Source of the DNA: an uncultured Collinsella sp. | GTDB lineage: Bacteria > Actinomycetota > Coriobacteriia > Coriobacteriales > Coriobacteriaceae | Length of the DNA stretch: 34,450 nucleotides | Reading direction: 5' to 3' | NCBI GenBank assembly: GCA_902494945.1 | Contig: CABUVF010000004.1 | Coordinates: forward strand, 1-34,450 | Part shown: positions 1-7,895 of the stretch, piece by piece | How positions within the stretch are numbered: position 1 is the stretch's first letter | Layout: the number at the start of each line of letters is the position of its first letter | The notes under the pieces: model-generated | The model's database searches: none | The model's input: the letters and a program-made list of their open reading frames with translations, nothing else | Told to the model about the DNA's origin: nothing | Translations under genes and position numbers: made by a program

Positions 1-400
1 ACATGTCGATGTAGTCGCCCTGCTGGTAGAAGGTAATGCGCGCGTCGTCGTCCAGGTCGCCGATGTGCTCGACCTTGTACTTCTCGCCGCGCTCCTCCAT
101 AAGGGCGATGGCCTCGGCGCGGGGCTTCTCGTACACGGAGAACTTGAGGTTCTCCTTGACGATCTTTTTCATCTCGGCCTCGATCGCGGGGAAGTCATCC
201 TCGCTGATCTTGACGCCCTCGGGCAGGTCGACGTCGTAGTAGAAGCCGTTGTCGGTCGCGGGACCGTAGGCAAAGTCGGCCTCGGGGTACAGGCGCTTAA
301 TGGCCTGCGCCATGATGTGCGCGGCGGAGTGGCGGATGACGTGCGTGACCTCGTCCTGCGGGAGCTCGGCCACCGAACCGTCATTGTAGAGTGCCTTCAT
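1..400 (-). CDS. thrS: threonyl-tRNA synthetase, N-terminal part (runs off the window)
   Basis: Charges tRNA-Thr with threonine in the cytoplasm; only the first 133 residues lie in the window. The editing (N2) domain is recognisable: HSAAH at residues 24-28 is the family HxxxH zinc/editing motif, followed by the conserved GPATDNGFYYDVDLPEG stretch at about 43-59, and the window ends in the GDYIDM sequence that precedes the conserved Cys. Start ATG at 400 has an AGAGGAGA Shine-Dalgarno sequence upstream. Only 23 residues precede the HxxxH motif, against about 72 in E. coli ThrRS, so the N-terminal TGS domain appears to be absent. A good sigma70-type promoter lies at 470-497. Identification is secure; the catalytic core is outside the window. 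Confidence 0.95.
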   Translation of the reverse strand, partial: MKALYNDGSVAELPQDEVTHVIRHSAAHIMAQAIKRLYPEADFAYGPATDNGFYYDVDLPEGVKISEDDFPAIEAEMKKIVKENLKFSVYEKPRAEAIALMEERGEKYKVEHIGDLDDDARITFYQQGDYIDM

Positions 401-469
401 GGGTATGTTTTCTCCTCTCGGATGCCTGATGCAAGTGCGTGCGATGCGCTCGGCGTTTTAACTTGCATC

Positions 470-497
470 ATTATAGGCAGGTTGCCTTGGTATACAA
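470..497 (-). promoter_or_regulatory. promoter for thrS
   Basis: On the minus strand there is a perfect -10 TATAAT (475-470) and a -35-like TTGTAT (497-492) separated by 16 nt, placing the transcript start about 60 nt before the thrS start codon. No T-box (no AGGGTGG-type antiterminator sequence) is visible in the short leader. Confidence 0.6.
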
Positions 498-498
498 G

Positions 499-529
499 CG
501 CCCGCCGCACCTTAATGGCACGGCGGGCG
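499..529 (-). terminator. GC-rich hairpin after the zinc-ribbon gene
   Basis: A perfect 9-bp stem CGCCCGCCG/CGGCGGGCG with a 13-nt loop lies between the zinc-ribbon gene and the thrS promoter. The T-rich run (ATTTTCT) is on the plus-strand side, so termination could act on either strand; the minus-strand gene ending at 640 is the only one that would use it here. Confidence 0.4.
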
Positions 530-639
530 ATTTTCTACGCATGCTTCATCGTGTGGGGGCGGCGCGGGGCGCGTGGCGGCCGTGGCTTGCGCGGGGCGCG
601 CGGTGCCCGTGGCTTGCGGCCGGCCCGGCGATGGATGCG

Positions 640-1071
640 TTACTGAATGCGAGTTCGGCAGTAGGGGCAGACCTTCCAGTGCGCGTCGAGCGGGCGATGG
701 CAGCTGGGGCAGACGTTGCGAACCTGGGTGTCGCACACCGGGCAGACGACGAAGTCCTTCTCGATGGGCGCACCGCACTGCGGGCAGGTGCCGTACTGGG
801 CAAGCTGGCGCTCGCGCAGGGCCATGTCCAGCTCCTGCTCCTCGCGGTCGGACGCGTAGGAGTGCGGGCGCAGGACCAGGTAGGCGATGAGGCCTACAAA
901 CGGGATGAGGGCGATGATGCCCCATGCCACGTAGGCGCTGGCGCCGCGGCGGCGAGCGTCGATGAACACATAGACGACCGACAGCACATACAGGGCGATG
1001 ATAAAGCCAACGAAGGCATAGACGACGCCCATAAGCTGCGGCGACATGAGCTCGGAGATGTACTTGGACAT
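640..1071 (-). CDS. membrane protein with C-terminal double zinc ribbon
   Basis: Protein of 143 residues of unknown function. Two hydrophobic segments (about residues 13-37 and 48-67) form a membrane hairpin separated by a basic DARRR loop. The cytoplasmic tail carries four CxxC pairs (CPQC, CPVC, CPSC, CPYC) spaced like two zinc ribbons. Such proteins often act as small adaptor or regulatory membrane proteins, but nothing here fixes a role. I chose the ATG at 1071 because a GAAAGGT ribosome site lies 7 nt upstream; a longer reading frame to 1116 lacks one. It stands alone, between thrS and the repeat-bearing spacer. Confidence 0.75.
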   Translation of the reverse strand: MSKYISELMSPQLMGVVYAFVGFIIALYVLSVVYVFIDARRRGASAYVAWGIIALIPFVGLIAYLVLRPHSYASDREEQELDMALRERQLAQYGTCPQCGAPIEKDFVVCPVCDTQVRNVCPSCHRPLDAHWKVCPYCRTRIQ

Positions 1072-1171
1072 TACGGGTACCTTTCGGAATATTAACAGTC
1101 CGGACAAGTTTACCACGGGGTTTGTTTATATGGGACCACGGCTAGGGGCGGGGCTGGCGCGGACACAAACA

Positions 1172-1307
1172 TCTCAATCTGTAACAGGTGGGAGCGGAAT
1201 CCGGGCCTAGATGTTACAGATTGAGACGAACGGAAGGGGCGCCAGACTAACGTCTCAATCTGTAACATCTAGAACCCAAATCATCAGTTAACTGTTACAG
1301 ATCGAGA
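1172..1307. repeat. four copies of a 15-bp motif in alternating orientation
   Basis: The motif TCTCAATCTGTAACA occurs at 1172-1186 (+), 1212-1226 (-), 1253-1267 (+) and 1293-1307 (-, one mismatch), at regular start-to-start distances of about 40 bp. Copies two and three extend into a perfect 22-bp inverted repeat (1207-1228 with 1251-1272). The spacer 1117-1477 contains no other convincing gene. It lies between the divergent zinc-ribbon gene and the flavoprotein operon. Confidence 0.85.
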
Positions 1308-1445
1308 CGAACGTTTGCCGTAGCTGTCGGCAGACGAGCTTGTCGACGTTGCTGGGTCTCCCCTCGTCTGCCGTTGGCGGGTGTTGCGGGGCTGTTCGCC
1401 GCATTGCCGCCGCGCTGTGGATGTATAGACCGTAGGATAGTCTTA

Positions 1446-1460
1446 TTGACAGCCTGTCAA
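1446..1460. promoter_or_regulatory. palindromic operator-like site before the flavoprotein operon
   Basis: TTGACAGCCTGTCAA is a perfect 15-bp palindrome (7-bp arms, one central base) ending 17 nt before the GTG start at 1478, directly in front of the GGGAGGC ribosome site. Its placement suggests a repressor or activator binding site near the transcript start. The regulator is not in the window. Confidence 0.4.
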
Positions 1461-1477
1461 CTCGTCTGGGAGGCACT

Positions 1478-2932
1478 GTGAGCGAAACGTTTGATATCGC
1501 GATTGTCGGCGCGGGCATCACCGGATGCGCCATCGCGCGGCAGCTCGCGCGGTTTGACCTGTCCATATGCGTGGTCGAGGCAGCCAACGATATCGCGCTG
1601 GGAGCATCGAAAGCCAACGGCGGCCTGGTGCACGCCGGCTACGATCCGACACCGGGCACGGTTAAGGCGCAGGTCAACGCCCGTGGCTGCGAGTTGTACG
1701 GTGCGTGGGCGCAGGAGCTGGGCTTTCTGTTCTGCCGCACCGGGTCGATGGTGCTGGGTTTTAACGACGAGGACCGCGCGCGCCTGGAGCAGCTACGGTG
1801 CAACGGCCATGCCAACGGCGTGCCCGAGCTGTCGATCATCGGACCCGAGCGCATCCACGAGCTGGAGCCGCGCGCCAGTGCCGATGCAACGTGCGCGTTG
1901 TGGTGCCCATCGACTGGGTTTGTCGACCCGTTTGAGGTTGCCATCGCCGCGCTGGAGAACGCCGTGGCCAACGGGGTGACGTTTATGCGCTCCGCACCGG
2001 TGGAGGCGATTGAAATCGCGGGCTCGGGCGACGACGTGCGCTTTACGTTGGCGACGCCCGCCGGAGACGTGCGCTGCCGCTACATGATCAACGCCGCGGG
2101 CAACGGCGCCGCGGACATCTCGCATATGGCGGGCGCCGAGGAGTTCCAGATGGCCTGGCGCCAGGGCAACATCGTGGTGCTGGACAAAGAACCGCGCGCG
2201 CTGATGCCACTCTACCCCGTTCCCACGCCGGTGTCCAAGGGCGTTATCGTCACGGGTACCGTACACGGCAACACCGTGATTACCGCGACCGCCGCCGTGC
2301 GCGAGCCGGGCGATACACAGACCTACGCGACCGATATCAACGCGCTCCTGACCGGTGCGCGCAAGCTGGTGCCCGATCTGGACACGCGCCGCGTGGTGCG
2401 CGCGTTCGCCGGCGGGCGCCCGGTCATTCAGGGTACAAACGACTTTTTTATTGGGCAGTCGGCCGTGGTGCCGGGGCTATTCCAGGCGGCGGGCATCCAG
2501 TCGCCGGGCGTGGCGAGCGCACCGGCCATTGCCGAGCGCATGGAGCAGGTAATGCGCAATTCCGGCGTAGCCCTGCGCGAACGTGCCGATTGGAACCCGA
2601 TCCGCCGCGCGCAGGACGACTTTGACCTCGCGCCGCTTGCGCGCAAGGAAGAACTCATTGAGTCCGATCCCGCGTGGGGGCAGATCGTCTGCCGCTGCGA
2701 GACGGTGCCCGAGGCCGAGATTGTAGCCTCGATTCGACGCCGTCCGGGCGCGGTTTCGGTCGAGGGCGTCAAGCGCCGCTGCCGCGCCGGCATGGGTCGG
2801 TGTCAAAGTGGCTTTTGCCAAAGCCGCGTGGTGGCGATCCTGGCGCGCGAGTTGGCCTGCGACCCCAGCGAAGTGCTGTTGGAAGATGCTGGATCTTGGC
2901 TGGTCGAGGGACCACTGAAGGGGGTGCGCTAG
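1478..2932 (+). CDS. GlpA-like FAD-dependent oxidoreductase with C-terminal [2Fe-2S] domain
   Basis: Protein of 484 residues. The N-terminus has a dinucleotide-binding motif (IVGAGITGCAIA, residues 9-20) of the DAO / glycerol-3-phosphate dehydrogenase superfamily. The C-terminal ~90 residues have a BFD-like cluster domain: CRC, then CRAGMGRCQSGFC. This layout matches the anaerobic glycerol-3-phosphate dehydrogenase A subunit; the related 2-hydroxyacid oxidase LhgO lacks the tail, so glycerol-3-phosphate or another 2-hydroxyacid are the candidate substrates. GTG start with GGGAGGC 5 nt upstream. It heads an operon with the next two genes (1 nt and 3 nt gaps). The same trio is found beside glycerol kinase in Thermotoga and some Firmicutes (from memory). 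No glycerol kinase is seen in this window, so the substrate remains an inference. Confidence 0.8.
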   Translation: MSETFDIAIVGAGITGCAIARQLARFDLSICVVEAANDIALGASKANGGLVHAGYDPTPGTVKAQVNARGCELYGAWAQELGFLFCRTGSMVLGFNDEDRARLEQLRCNGHANGVPELSIIGPERIHELEPRASADATCALWCPSTGFVDPFEVAIAALENAVANGVTFMRSAPVEAIEIAGSGDDVRFTLATPAGDVRCRYMINAAGNGAADISHMAGAEEFQMAWRQGNIVVLDKEPRALMPLYPVPTPVSKGVIVTGTVHGNTVITATAAVREPGDTQTYATDINALLTGARKLVPDLDTRRVVRAFAGGRPVIQGTNDFFIGQSAVVPGLFQAAGIQSPGVASAPAIAERMEQVMRNSGVALRERADWNPIRRAQDDFDLAPLARKEELIESDPAWGQIVCRCETVPEAEIVASIRRRPGAVSVEGVKRRCRAGMGRCQSGFCQSRVVAILARELACDPSEVLLEDAGSWLVEGPLKGVR

Positions 2933-2933
2933 A

Positions 2934-4301
2934 ATGGCGACGTTTGATATGCGCAACAAACGCGCAGAGGCCGGAACCATAGCGTCGGTAGCAACGCAGG
3001 CCTTCGACGTGGTCGTCATCGGAGGAGGCCCCGCCGGCATGGCTGCAGCGCTGGCCGCGCATAAGGCCGGAGCACGCGTGGCCATCGTGGAGCGCGAACA
3101 GCACCTGGGCGGAATCCTCCGCCAGTGCATCCACCCCGGCTTTGGCCTGTCGCACTTTAAACAGGAGCTCACCGGTCCCGAGTACGCGCAGCGCTTTATC
3201 GACCAGGTGCACGCAACCGACATTGCGCTGTTCTTGGGCAGCATGGTGCTTGGGATTGATTCAGGCGAGCCTGCAGAAGACACCGAGGTCCATACCGTCA
3301 CGCTCATGAACCCTGCCGGCATGTTGCAGCTCACCGGGCGCGCGGTCGTCCTTGCCATGGGTTGCCGTGAGCGCACCCGCAGCGAGATCAAGATCCCCGG
3401 CAGTCGTCCCGCCGGTGTGTTTACGGCGGGCCTGGCGCAGCGATACATCAATATCGAAAACCTTAAACCCGGCTCGCGCGCCGTCATTTTGGGCTCGGGT
3501 GACATCGGGCTGATCATGGCGCGCCGTTGCACGCTCGAGGGGATTTCGGTCGAGGGCGTGTACGAGCTCATGCCGTACGCCAACGGCCTGCGCCGCAACG
3601 TCAAGAACTGCCTGGACGACTTTGGCATTCCGCTGCATCTGTCGACCACGGTCACGCGCGTGATCGGGCACGACCGCGTGGAGGCCGTCGAGGTTAGTCA
3701 GGTCGATGAGCACCTGGCACCCATTCCGGGAACCGAGCGCATCGTTCCGTGCGACACACTGCTGCTCTCGGTGGGCCTGATTCCCGAGAACGAGCTTTCG
3801 GTTGCCGCGGGCGTTGAGCTTGACCCACACACACGCGGCGCCGTGGTGGACCAGAGTCTGCAAACCGGCGTGCCGGGCATCTTTGCCTGCGGCAACGTGC
3901 TGCACGTGCACGACCTTGCCGATAACGTGACGACCGAGTCCGAGCGCGCTGGCGCAGCTGCGGCGGCGTACGCGCTGGGGGACGGTGCTGGGGCCGGCGC
4001 AGGCTCGGCGGGCGCGGGCTGTGAGCTCACGGTCTCCCCTGCTGGCATTGCGGGATACGCGCTGCCGGGACGCATTACGGCTGTGGCACTCACCAAACTC
4101 AACTTCCGCGTGCGCCGACCCGTCGACGCCGCCCGCGTGCGCATTCTGGCAGGCGACGAGGAGCTGTTTGCAGGCAAGGTCCGCCCGTTTAAACCGAGCG
4201 TAATGGAGAGCTTCCCACTACCGGCAAAGGTAATTCAGCGCGCACTCGACCTGGGTGTTAACGAGATTGTCCTGTCCGTCGACCCCGTTGAGGAGGCGTA
4301 G
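2934..4301 (+). CDS. NAD(P)/FAD-dependent pyridine nucleotide-disulfide family oxidoreductase
   Basis: Protein of 455 residues with two Rossmann motifs: FAD-binding VVIGGGPAGMAAA near residues 27-39 and the NAD(P)-binding VILGSGDIGLIMARR near 183-197, plus the C-terminal FAD motif GIFACGNVLHVHD. RQCIHPGFG near residue 63 lacks the CxxxxC redox-active disulfide of the disulfide reductases. It most likely passes electrons between NAD(P)H and the upstream flavoprotein, like the paired alpha/beta subunits of GlpAB, opine oxidase or hydrogen cyanide synthase. Starts 1 nt after the previous stop with a G-rich ribosome site inside the preceding gene, so translation is probably coupled. Confidence 0.85.
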   Translation: MATFDMRNKRAEAGTIASVATQAFDVVVIGGGPAGMAAALAAHKAGARVAIVEREQHLGGILRQCIHPGFGLSHFKQELTGPEYAQRFIDQVHATDIALFLGSMVLGIDSGEPAEDTEVHTVTLMNPAGMLQLTGRAVVLAMGCRERTRSEIKIPGSRPAGVFTAGLAQRYINIENLKPGSRAVILGSGDIGLIMARRCTLEGISVEGVYELMPYANGLRRNVKNCLDDFGIPLHLSTTVTRVIGHDRVEAVEVSQVDEHLAPIPGTERIVPCDTLLLSVGLIPENELSVAAGVELDPHTRGAVVDQSLQTGVPGIFACGNVLHVHDLADNVTTESERAGAAAAAYALGDGAGAGAGSAGAGCELTVSPAGIAGYALPGRITAVALTKLNFRVRRPVDAARVRILAGDEELFAGKVRPFKPSVMESFPLPAKVIQRALDLGVNEIVLSVDPVEEA

Positions 4302-4304
4302 CTC

Positions 4305-4703
4305 ATGAGCACGAATGCAATCGAAACGCTGCAGTTCAACTGCACCACCTGCCCCTCCGAGTGTCTCCTGACCGTGGAGGTCGAGCGCAGCGCAGACGGC
4401 GCCGTGGTAGAGGTGCGCTCCGTAACCGGCAACAGCTGCCCGCGTGGCGATAAGTTTGCACATCAGGAGCTCACCTGCCCCATGCGCGTGCTTACCACGA
4501 CCGTGGCCGTATCCGGCGGCGACGAGGCGCTGCTGCCCGTGCGCACGGCCGAAGCCATCCCGCTAGAACTCCACGCCCAGGCCATGGACCTCATCCGCGG
4601 CGTGGTCGTCGAGGCCCCCATCCGCATGGGCGACGTCGTGCTGGAGAACCTCCTCAACACGGGCATTAACCTCATCGCCAGCATGGACATCAACCCAGCC
4701 TAA
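4305..4703 (+). CDS. DUF1667 cysteine-rich protein, third member of the flavoprotein operon
   Basis: Protein of 132 residues. The N-terminal half carries CTTC at 13-16, C20, C45 (SCPRG) and C58 (TCPMR), the DUF1667 pattern expected to bind zinc or an iron-sulfur centre. In families known to me it accompanies GlpA-like and pyridine-nucleotide flavoproteins, so it is probably a small electron-transfer or assembly subunit of that complex, taking the place of GlpC. It follows the second flavoprotein by 3 nt with a GAGGAG ribosome site overlapping that gene's end. No transmembrane segment is seen, so membrane attachment is not provided by this protein. Confidence 0.8.
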   Translation: MSTNAIETLQFNCTTCPSECLLTVEVERSADGAVVEVRSVTGNSCPRGDKFAHQELTCPMRVLTTTVAVSGGDEALLPVRTAEAIPLELHAQAMDLIRGVVVEAPIRMGDVVLENLLNTGINLIASMDINPA

Positions 4704-4739
4704 GCAGCAAATTTGGGACGGGCTCTTTTAGCTGCTTTT
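4702..4739 (+). terminator. possible terminator of the flavoprotein operon
   Basis: AAGCAGC at 4702-4708 pairs with GCTGCTT at 4731-4737 and is followed by TTTT. The 22-nt loop is long, so it is a weak candidate. The loop includes TTTGGGACGGG, a word that recurs in other spacers of this window (reverse complement near 6165-6175). Confidence 0.4.
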
Positions 4740-4831
4740 GCAAGGAGTGTCCCCAGGTGCCGGCATAAAAGGAACGTCCCTATGTGCCAGGCTTGGGATA
4801 CCATGGTGGCAGCCTAGCGAAAGGATGTTTC

Positions 4832-5920
4832 ATGGCACATGTCGATGACCAGCGTGTGGCACGCGTGCTCGATGCGCTCGAGGCTCAGCACCCCGGCGCG
4901 CAGCTGCTCGTAAACGACCCGTGGTCGATCTATTACCTAACCGGCTTTTATGCCGATATGTTCGAGCGTTTTTGCGGTGTGCTGCTCGCGCGCGATTGCG
5001 AACCCGTGATCTTGGTCAACGCCCTGCATCAGCTGCCCGAGTATGACAATGCCCGCGTCGCCTACCACACCGATACCGACGTCGTAACCGACGCCATCGC
5101 ACGCGAGGTCAATCCTGCCAAGCCCCTCGGCATCGATACCGTTATGCGCTCCGGCTTTTTGATGCCCCTCATGGAGCGCCATGCTGCGAGCGAGTTTTTC
5201 CTGGGCGACTTTGCCGTCACCGCCGCGCGTACCCACAAGGATGCCGCCGAGCAGGAGCTCATGCGCGTGTCCTCAGCTGCTAACGACGCCGTGATGGCCG
5301 ATGCCATCAAACTCGTCCACGAGGGCGTGACGGAGCGCGAAATCGCCGACCAGATGCTCGGCTTGTATCGCAAGCACGGCTGCGAGGGCTTTAGCTTTCC
5401 TCCCATCGTAAGCTTTGGCGCCAACGCCGGCGACCCGCACCACGAGCCCGACGGCACCGTGCTCAAGCGCGGCGACGTGGTGCTGTTCGACATTGGCGGA
5501 CGCCGCTGCAACTATTGCTCGGACATGACGCGCACGTTCTTTTGGGGCGAGCCGGACGAGGAGACGGCGCGCATCTACGATATCGTGCGCCGCGCCAACG
5601 AGGCGGCCGAGGCGCTCATCGCGCCGGGCGTGCGCATGTGCGACCTGGACCGTGCCGCGCGCGGTGTGATTGAAGACGCGGGCTACGGCAAGTACTTTAC
5701 GCATCGCCTGGGCCACTCGATCGGCCTGCAGGACCATGAACCGGGCGACGTCTCGCTGGTCAACGAGCAGGTCGTAGAGCCAGGCATGACGTTCTCCATC
5801 GAACCGGGCATCTATCTCCCCGGCCGCACCGGCGTCCGCATCGAGGACCTGGCCCTTGTGACCGAGAACGGCGTCGAGATTCTCAACGCCTACCCCCACG
5901 ATCCGGTCCGCCTAGACTAG
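4832..5920 (+). CDS. Xaa-Pro peptidase, M24 family
   Basis: Cytoplasmic dimetal aminopeptidase/dipeptidase of 362 residues cleaving X-Pro bonds. Creatinase-type N-terminal domain to about residue 130, then the pita-bread catalytic domain with all five metal ligands visible: D220 (LFDIGG), D231 (CSDMTRTF), H295 (HRLGHSIG), E324 (FSIEPGIY) and E338 (VRIEDL). The start at 4832 has GAAAGGA 6-7 nt upstream and gives the usual family length; a longer frame from 4784 has no ribosome site. Aminopeptidase P versus prolidase cannot be separated from sequence alone. It is monocistronic, and convergent with folC. Confidence 0.9.
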   Translation: MAHVDDQRVARVLDALEAQHPGAQLLVNDPWSIYYLTGFYADMFERFCGVLLARDCEPVILVNALHQLPEYDNARVAYHTDTDVVTDAIAREVNPAKPLGIDTVMRSGFLMPLMERHAASEFFLGDFAVTAARTHKDAAEQELMRVSSAANDAVMADAIKLVHEGVTEREIADQMLGLYRKHGCEGFSFPPIVSFGANAGDPHHEPDGTVLKRGDVVLFDIGGRRCNYCSDMTRTFFWGEPDEETARIYDIVRRANEAAEALIAPGVRMCDLDRAARGVIEDAGYGKYFTHRLGHSIGLQDHEPGDVSLVNEQVVEPGMTFSIEPGIYLPGRTGVRIEDLALVTENGVEILNAYPHDPVRLD

Positions 5921-5967
5921 CCAATGTGCCAAAGGGACAGCCCCGTTGACACATTCCGTTAACGTCG

Positions 5968-6129
5968 CACCACGAAAACGGGCTATCTACTACGTTTAAC
6001 CCGCATGGGTCGACCATGCAGGTCTTTTTTGAAAAATGGCGAGCCCTTTACCTGCGGTTTTAATTTCACAATGCCCCGCGTGGTCGAGGGTAGTCGGTAA
6101 AACGTAGTAGATAGGCCCATTTCGTGGCG
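5968..6129 (+). repeat. 162-bp element with 30-bp terminal inverted repeats, copy A
   Basis: The left end (5968-5997) and right end (6100-6129) are 30-bp imperfect inverted repeats sharing the core CTATCTACTACGTTT. The interior of 102 bp has no open frame. A second element of identical length and organisation is at 20307-20468; interiors share ACCTGCGGTTTT and TGGTCGAGGGTAGTC in register. This looks like a miniature (MITE-like) element or a mobile structured RNA. It sits between the convergent peptidase gene and folC, where it may also serve as a transcription barrier. Confidence 0.85.
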
Positions 6130-6191
6130 AGCAAGTCAACTCGAGGCGCAGGGTAGTCAAAATTGCCCCGTCCCAAATTGACTACTTTTAA

Positions 6192-6256
6192 GTTGCGGTG
6201 ATATACGGACTGTTTGAGGCTCCTGGCTTGTAAAACAGTCCGCATTTCACCGCAAC
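6192..6256. repeat. 24-bp inverted repeat between convergent genes
   Basis: Arms 6192-6215 and 6233-6256 are 22/24 complementary around a 17-nt loop, ending 16 nt before the folC stop codon. A long stem at a convergent gene junction could be a bidirectional terminator, but no clear T-run follows. Between this and the 162-bp element is a further palindromic stretch (GTAGTCAA near 6153 with TTGACTAC near 6177). Confidence 0.75.
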
Positions 6257-6271
6257 CGCTGAGGGGATGGG

Positions 6272-7615
6272 TTAGCGCAGCAGGCCGGCTACTTCGCCGG
6301 CTAAGGTGATGGTGCCGGCTGCTACGAAGGGCTCGCCTGCGGCATCGAAGGCAGCGAGGGCCTCGGACACGCTCGGGTATACGCCCGCGAGCTTATCGGC
6401 ACCCACCAGGGCAGCGACCTCCTCTGCCGGCAGGGCGCGATCGGAATCGGTCTGGGTCACGACCACGCGGGGGAACGCCGGAACCAGAACGTCAACGATA
6501 CCCGCCACGTCCTTATCGGCCAGCGCGGCACACAGCAGCACGGGGCGGTTCTCCACGCACGGATCGATCTCGTCCAGCGCGCTCACAAAGTTCTCGCAGC
6601 TCTGGGGGTTATGACAGGCGTCGATCAGCTTGAGCGGATCGGTTCCCAGCACATCAAAGCGACCAGGCGTGGGACAGCCCATAAGCGACGCATCGAGCTT
6701 GTCATGATCGAGCTCGCGACCCAGATACCCCTCGCACAGCATAATCGCACACGCGGCATTCTGCGGCTGATACGCCGGCTTGACCATGCTCGACGTATAG
6801 ATGGCACGCGGCGTGGTGCAGCTGAACTCCACGGTATCGCCTACATGCGCCGGTACCTTGGTCGTGGAATGGCTCACAACCAGCGGCACCACACCGCACT
6901 CGCGGCAGCGCGTATCCATTACGCGCTGAACGCTCGGCTCATGCGTGCCCTCGCCCAAAACAACCAATCGCCCAGGCTTAATGACCGCAGCCTTCTCCCC
7001 CGCAATGGCCTCGAGCGTATCGCCCAAAATACGTGTGTGATCGAGCCCGATGCCCGTAATGGCAACGGCGACGGGATCGGTCGCGCTCGTGGCGTCCCAA
7101 CGACCGCCCATGCCAACCTCGAGCACGGCAACATCCACCGCGGCCTCGGCAAACACCACAAGCGCAGCGGCCGTCAGCAGGTCAAACGGCGTGATGGTAT
7201 AGGCACGCTCCCCCGCCGCCACACGACGGGCATTCACGCGATGTCCCGCCTCAACAGCGGCAGAAACACCACGGGCAAACGCCTCGTCGCTTACGACGCA
7301 CCCATCGACCTCCATACGCTCGGGATAGCGCACCAGCTGCGGCGACGTATACAGCGCGGTCCTGAGCCCCTCGCCTCGAAGGATAGCAGCCGAAAAACGC
7401 GTAGTCGAAGTCTTGCCATTGGTACCGGCAACCTGAATGCAATCAAAATACTCATCCGGACGTCCCAGCTCATCAAGCATATCGACAACCGTCTCGAGCA
7501 GAGGACCAGCATCCCCAGAAATCCGCCCCGTATCAGCAGCAAGTCCCACAGCCTCATCAAACGAAAGCAGCTCAAACGAGAAAGGAACGACATACGACCC
7601 CGAACGCTTAGCCAT
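6272..7615 (-). CDS. folC: folylpolyglutamate synthase / dihydrofolate synthase
   Basis: ATP-dependent ligase of the Mur family that adds glutamate to dihydropteroate and/or folates; cytoplasmic, folate pathway. 447 residues, normal for FolC. The P-loop is AGTNGKTSTTRF at residues 63-74; the YTSPQLVRYPERM segment, VLEVGMGGRWDATS and GLDHTRILGDT motifs follow in canonical order, and the C-terminal domain begins near GRFDVL. I chose the ATG at 7615, preceded by GGGGGAC; a frame extending to 7672 would add a hydrophobic stretch not seen in FolC. Lies 280 nt downstream of valS on the same strand, with a long hairpin element in between. Whether it is monofunctional or bifunctional cannot be told from sequence. 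Confidence 0.9.
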   Translation of the reverse strand: MAKRSGSYVVPFSFELLSFDEAVGLAADTGRISGDAGPLLETVVDMLDELGRPDEYFDCIQVAGTNGKTSTTRFSAAILRGEGLRTALYTSPQLVRYPERMEVDGCVVSDEAFARGVSAAVEAGHRVNARRVAAGERAYTITPFDLLTAAALVVFAEAAVDVAVLEVGMGGRWDATSATDPVAVAITGIGLDHTRILGDTLEAIAGEKAAVIKPGRLVVLGEGTHEPSVQRVMDTRCRECGVVPLVVSHSTTKVPAHVGDTVEFSCTTPRAIYTSSMVKPAYQPQNAACAIMLCEGYLGRELDHDKLDASLMGCPTPGRFDVLGTDPLKLIDACHNPQSCENFVSALDEIDPCVENRPVLLCAALADKDVAGIVDVLVPAFPRVVVTQTDSDRALPAEEVAALVGADKLAGVYPSVSEALAAFDAAGEPFVAAGTITLAGEVAGLLR

Positions 7616-7775
7616 AACCCAAAGTCCCCCATAACAGAAAAAGAGGCCCATCAAAAAGAATGAGCCCCTCACGTTGACAATATCAGCCTTTACCCGCTTG
7701 CAGCGAGATCAAGGCCACAACCCAGTGGCCCTAACACGCCAGATGCAAACAACAACGTAAACGAACTAGGAGCGG

Positions 7776-7876
7776 CCCGATGCTTTGCTCGCCGCAAGTT
7801 CCGCACGCAAAGGACAGCACTTAATGTGCTGTCCGTCTTGCGCAGGACTGTCCGCAGCGGAGAGCAAAGCATCGGG
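7776..7876. repeat. long covarying hairpin element, copy 1
   Basis: A 101-bp nested inverted repeat between valS and folC. Outer perfect 15-bp arms at 7776-7790 and 7862-7876 extend inward past one mismatch by a further 4 bp (CCGC/GCGG). A central 9-bp hairpin GGACAGCAC/GTGCTGTCC (7812-7820, 7826-7834) has loop TTAAT. Similar in plan and partly in sequence to the elements at 10613, 30756 and 32061, although the arm sequences differ. Confidence 0.85.
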
Positions 7877-7895
7877 ACGCGCCCCCGAGTGAACC

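Noticed and set aside
551..639. Coding region or rearrangement hot spot in a very GC-rich stretch
   Set aside because: It has a short direct repeat (CCGTGGCTTGCG twice) but no gene signature; nothing more can be supported.
1172..1307. CRISPR array
   Set aside because: Only four short copies in alternating orientation, with arms that form inverted repeats; no direct-repeat/spacer organisation and no cas genes.
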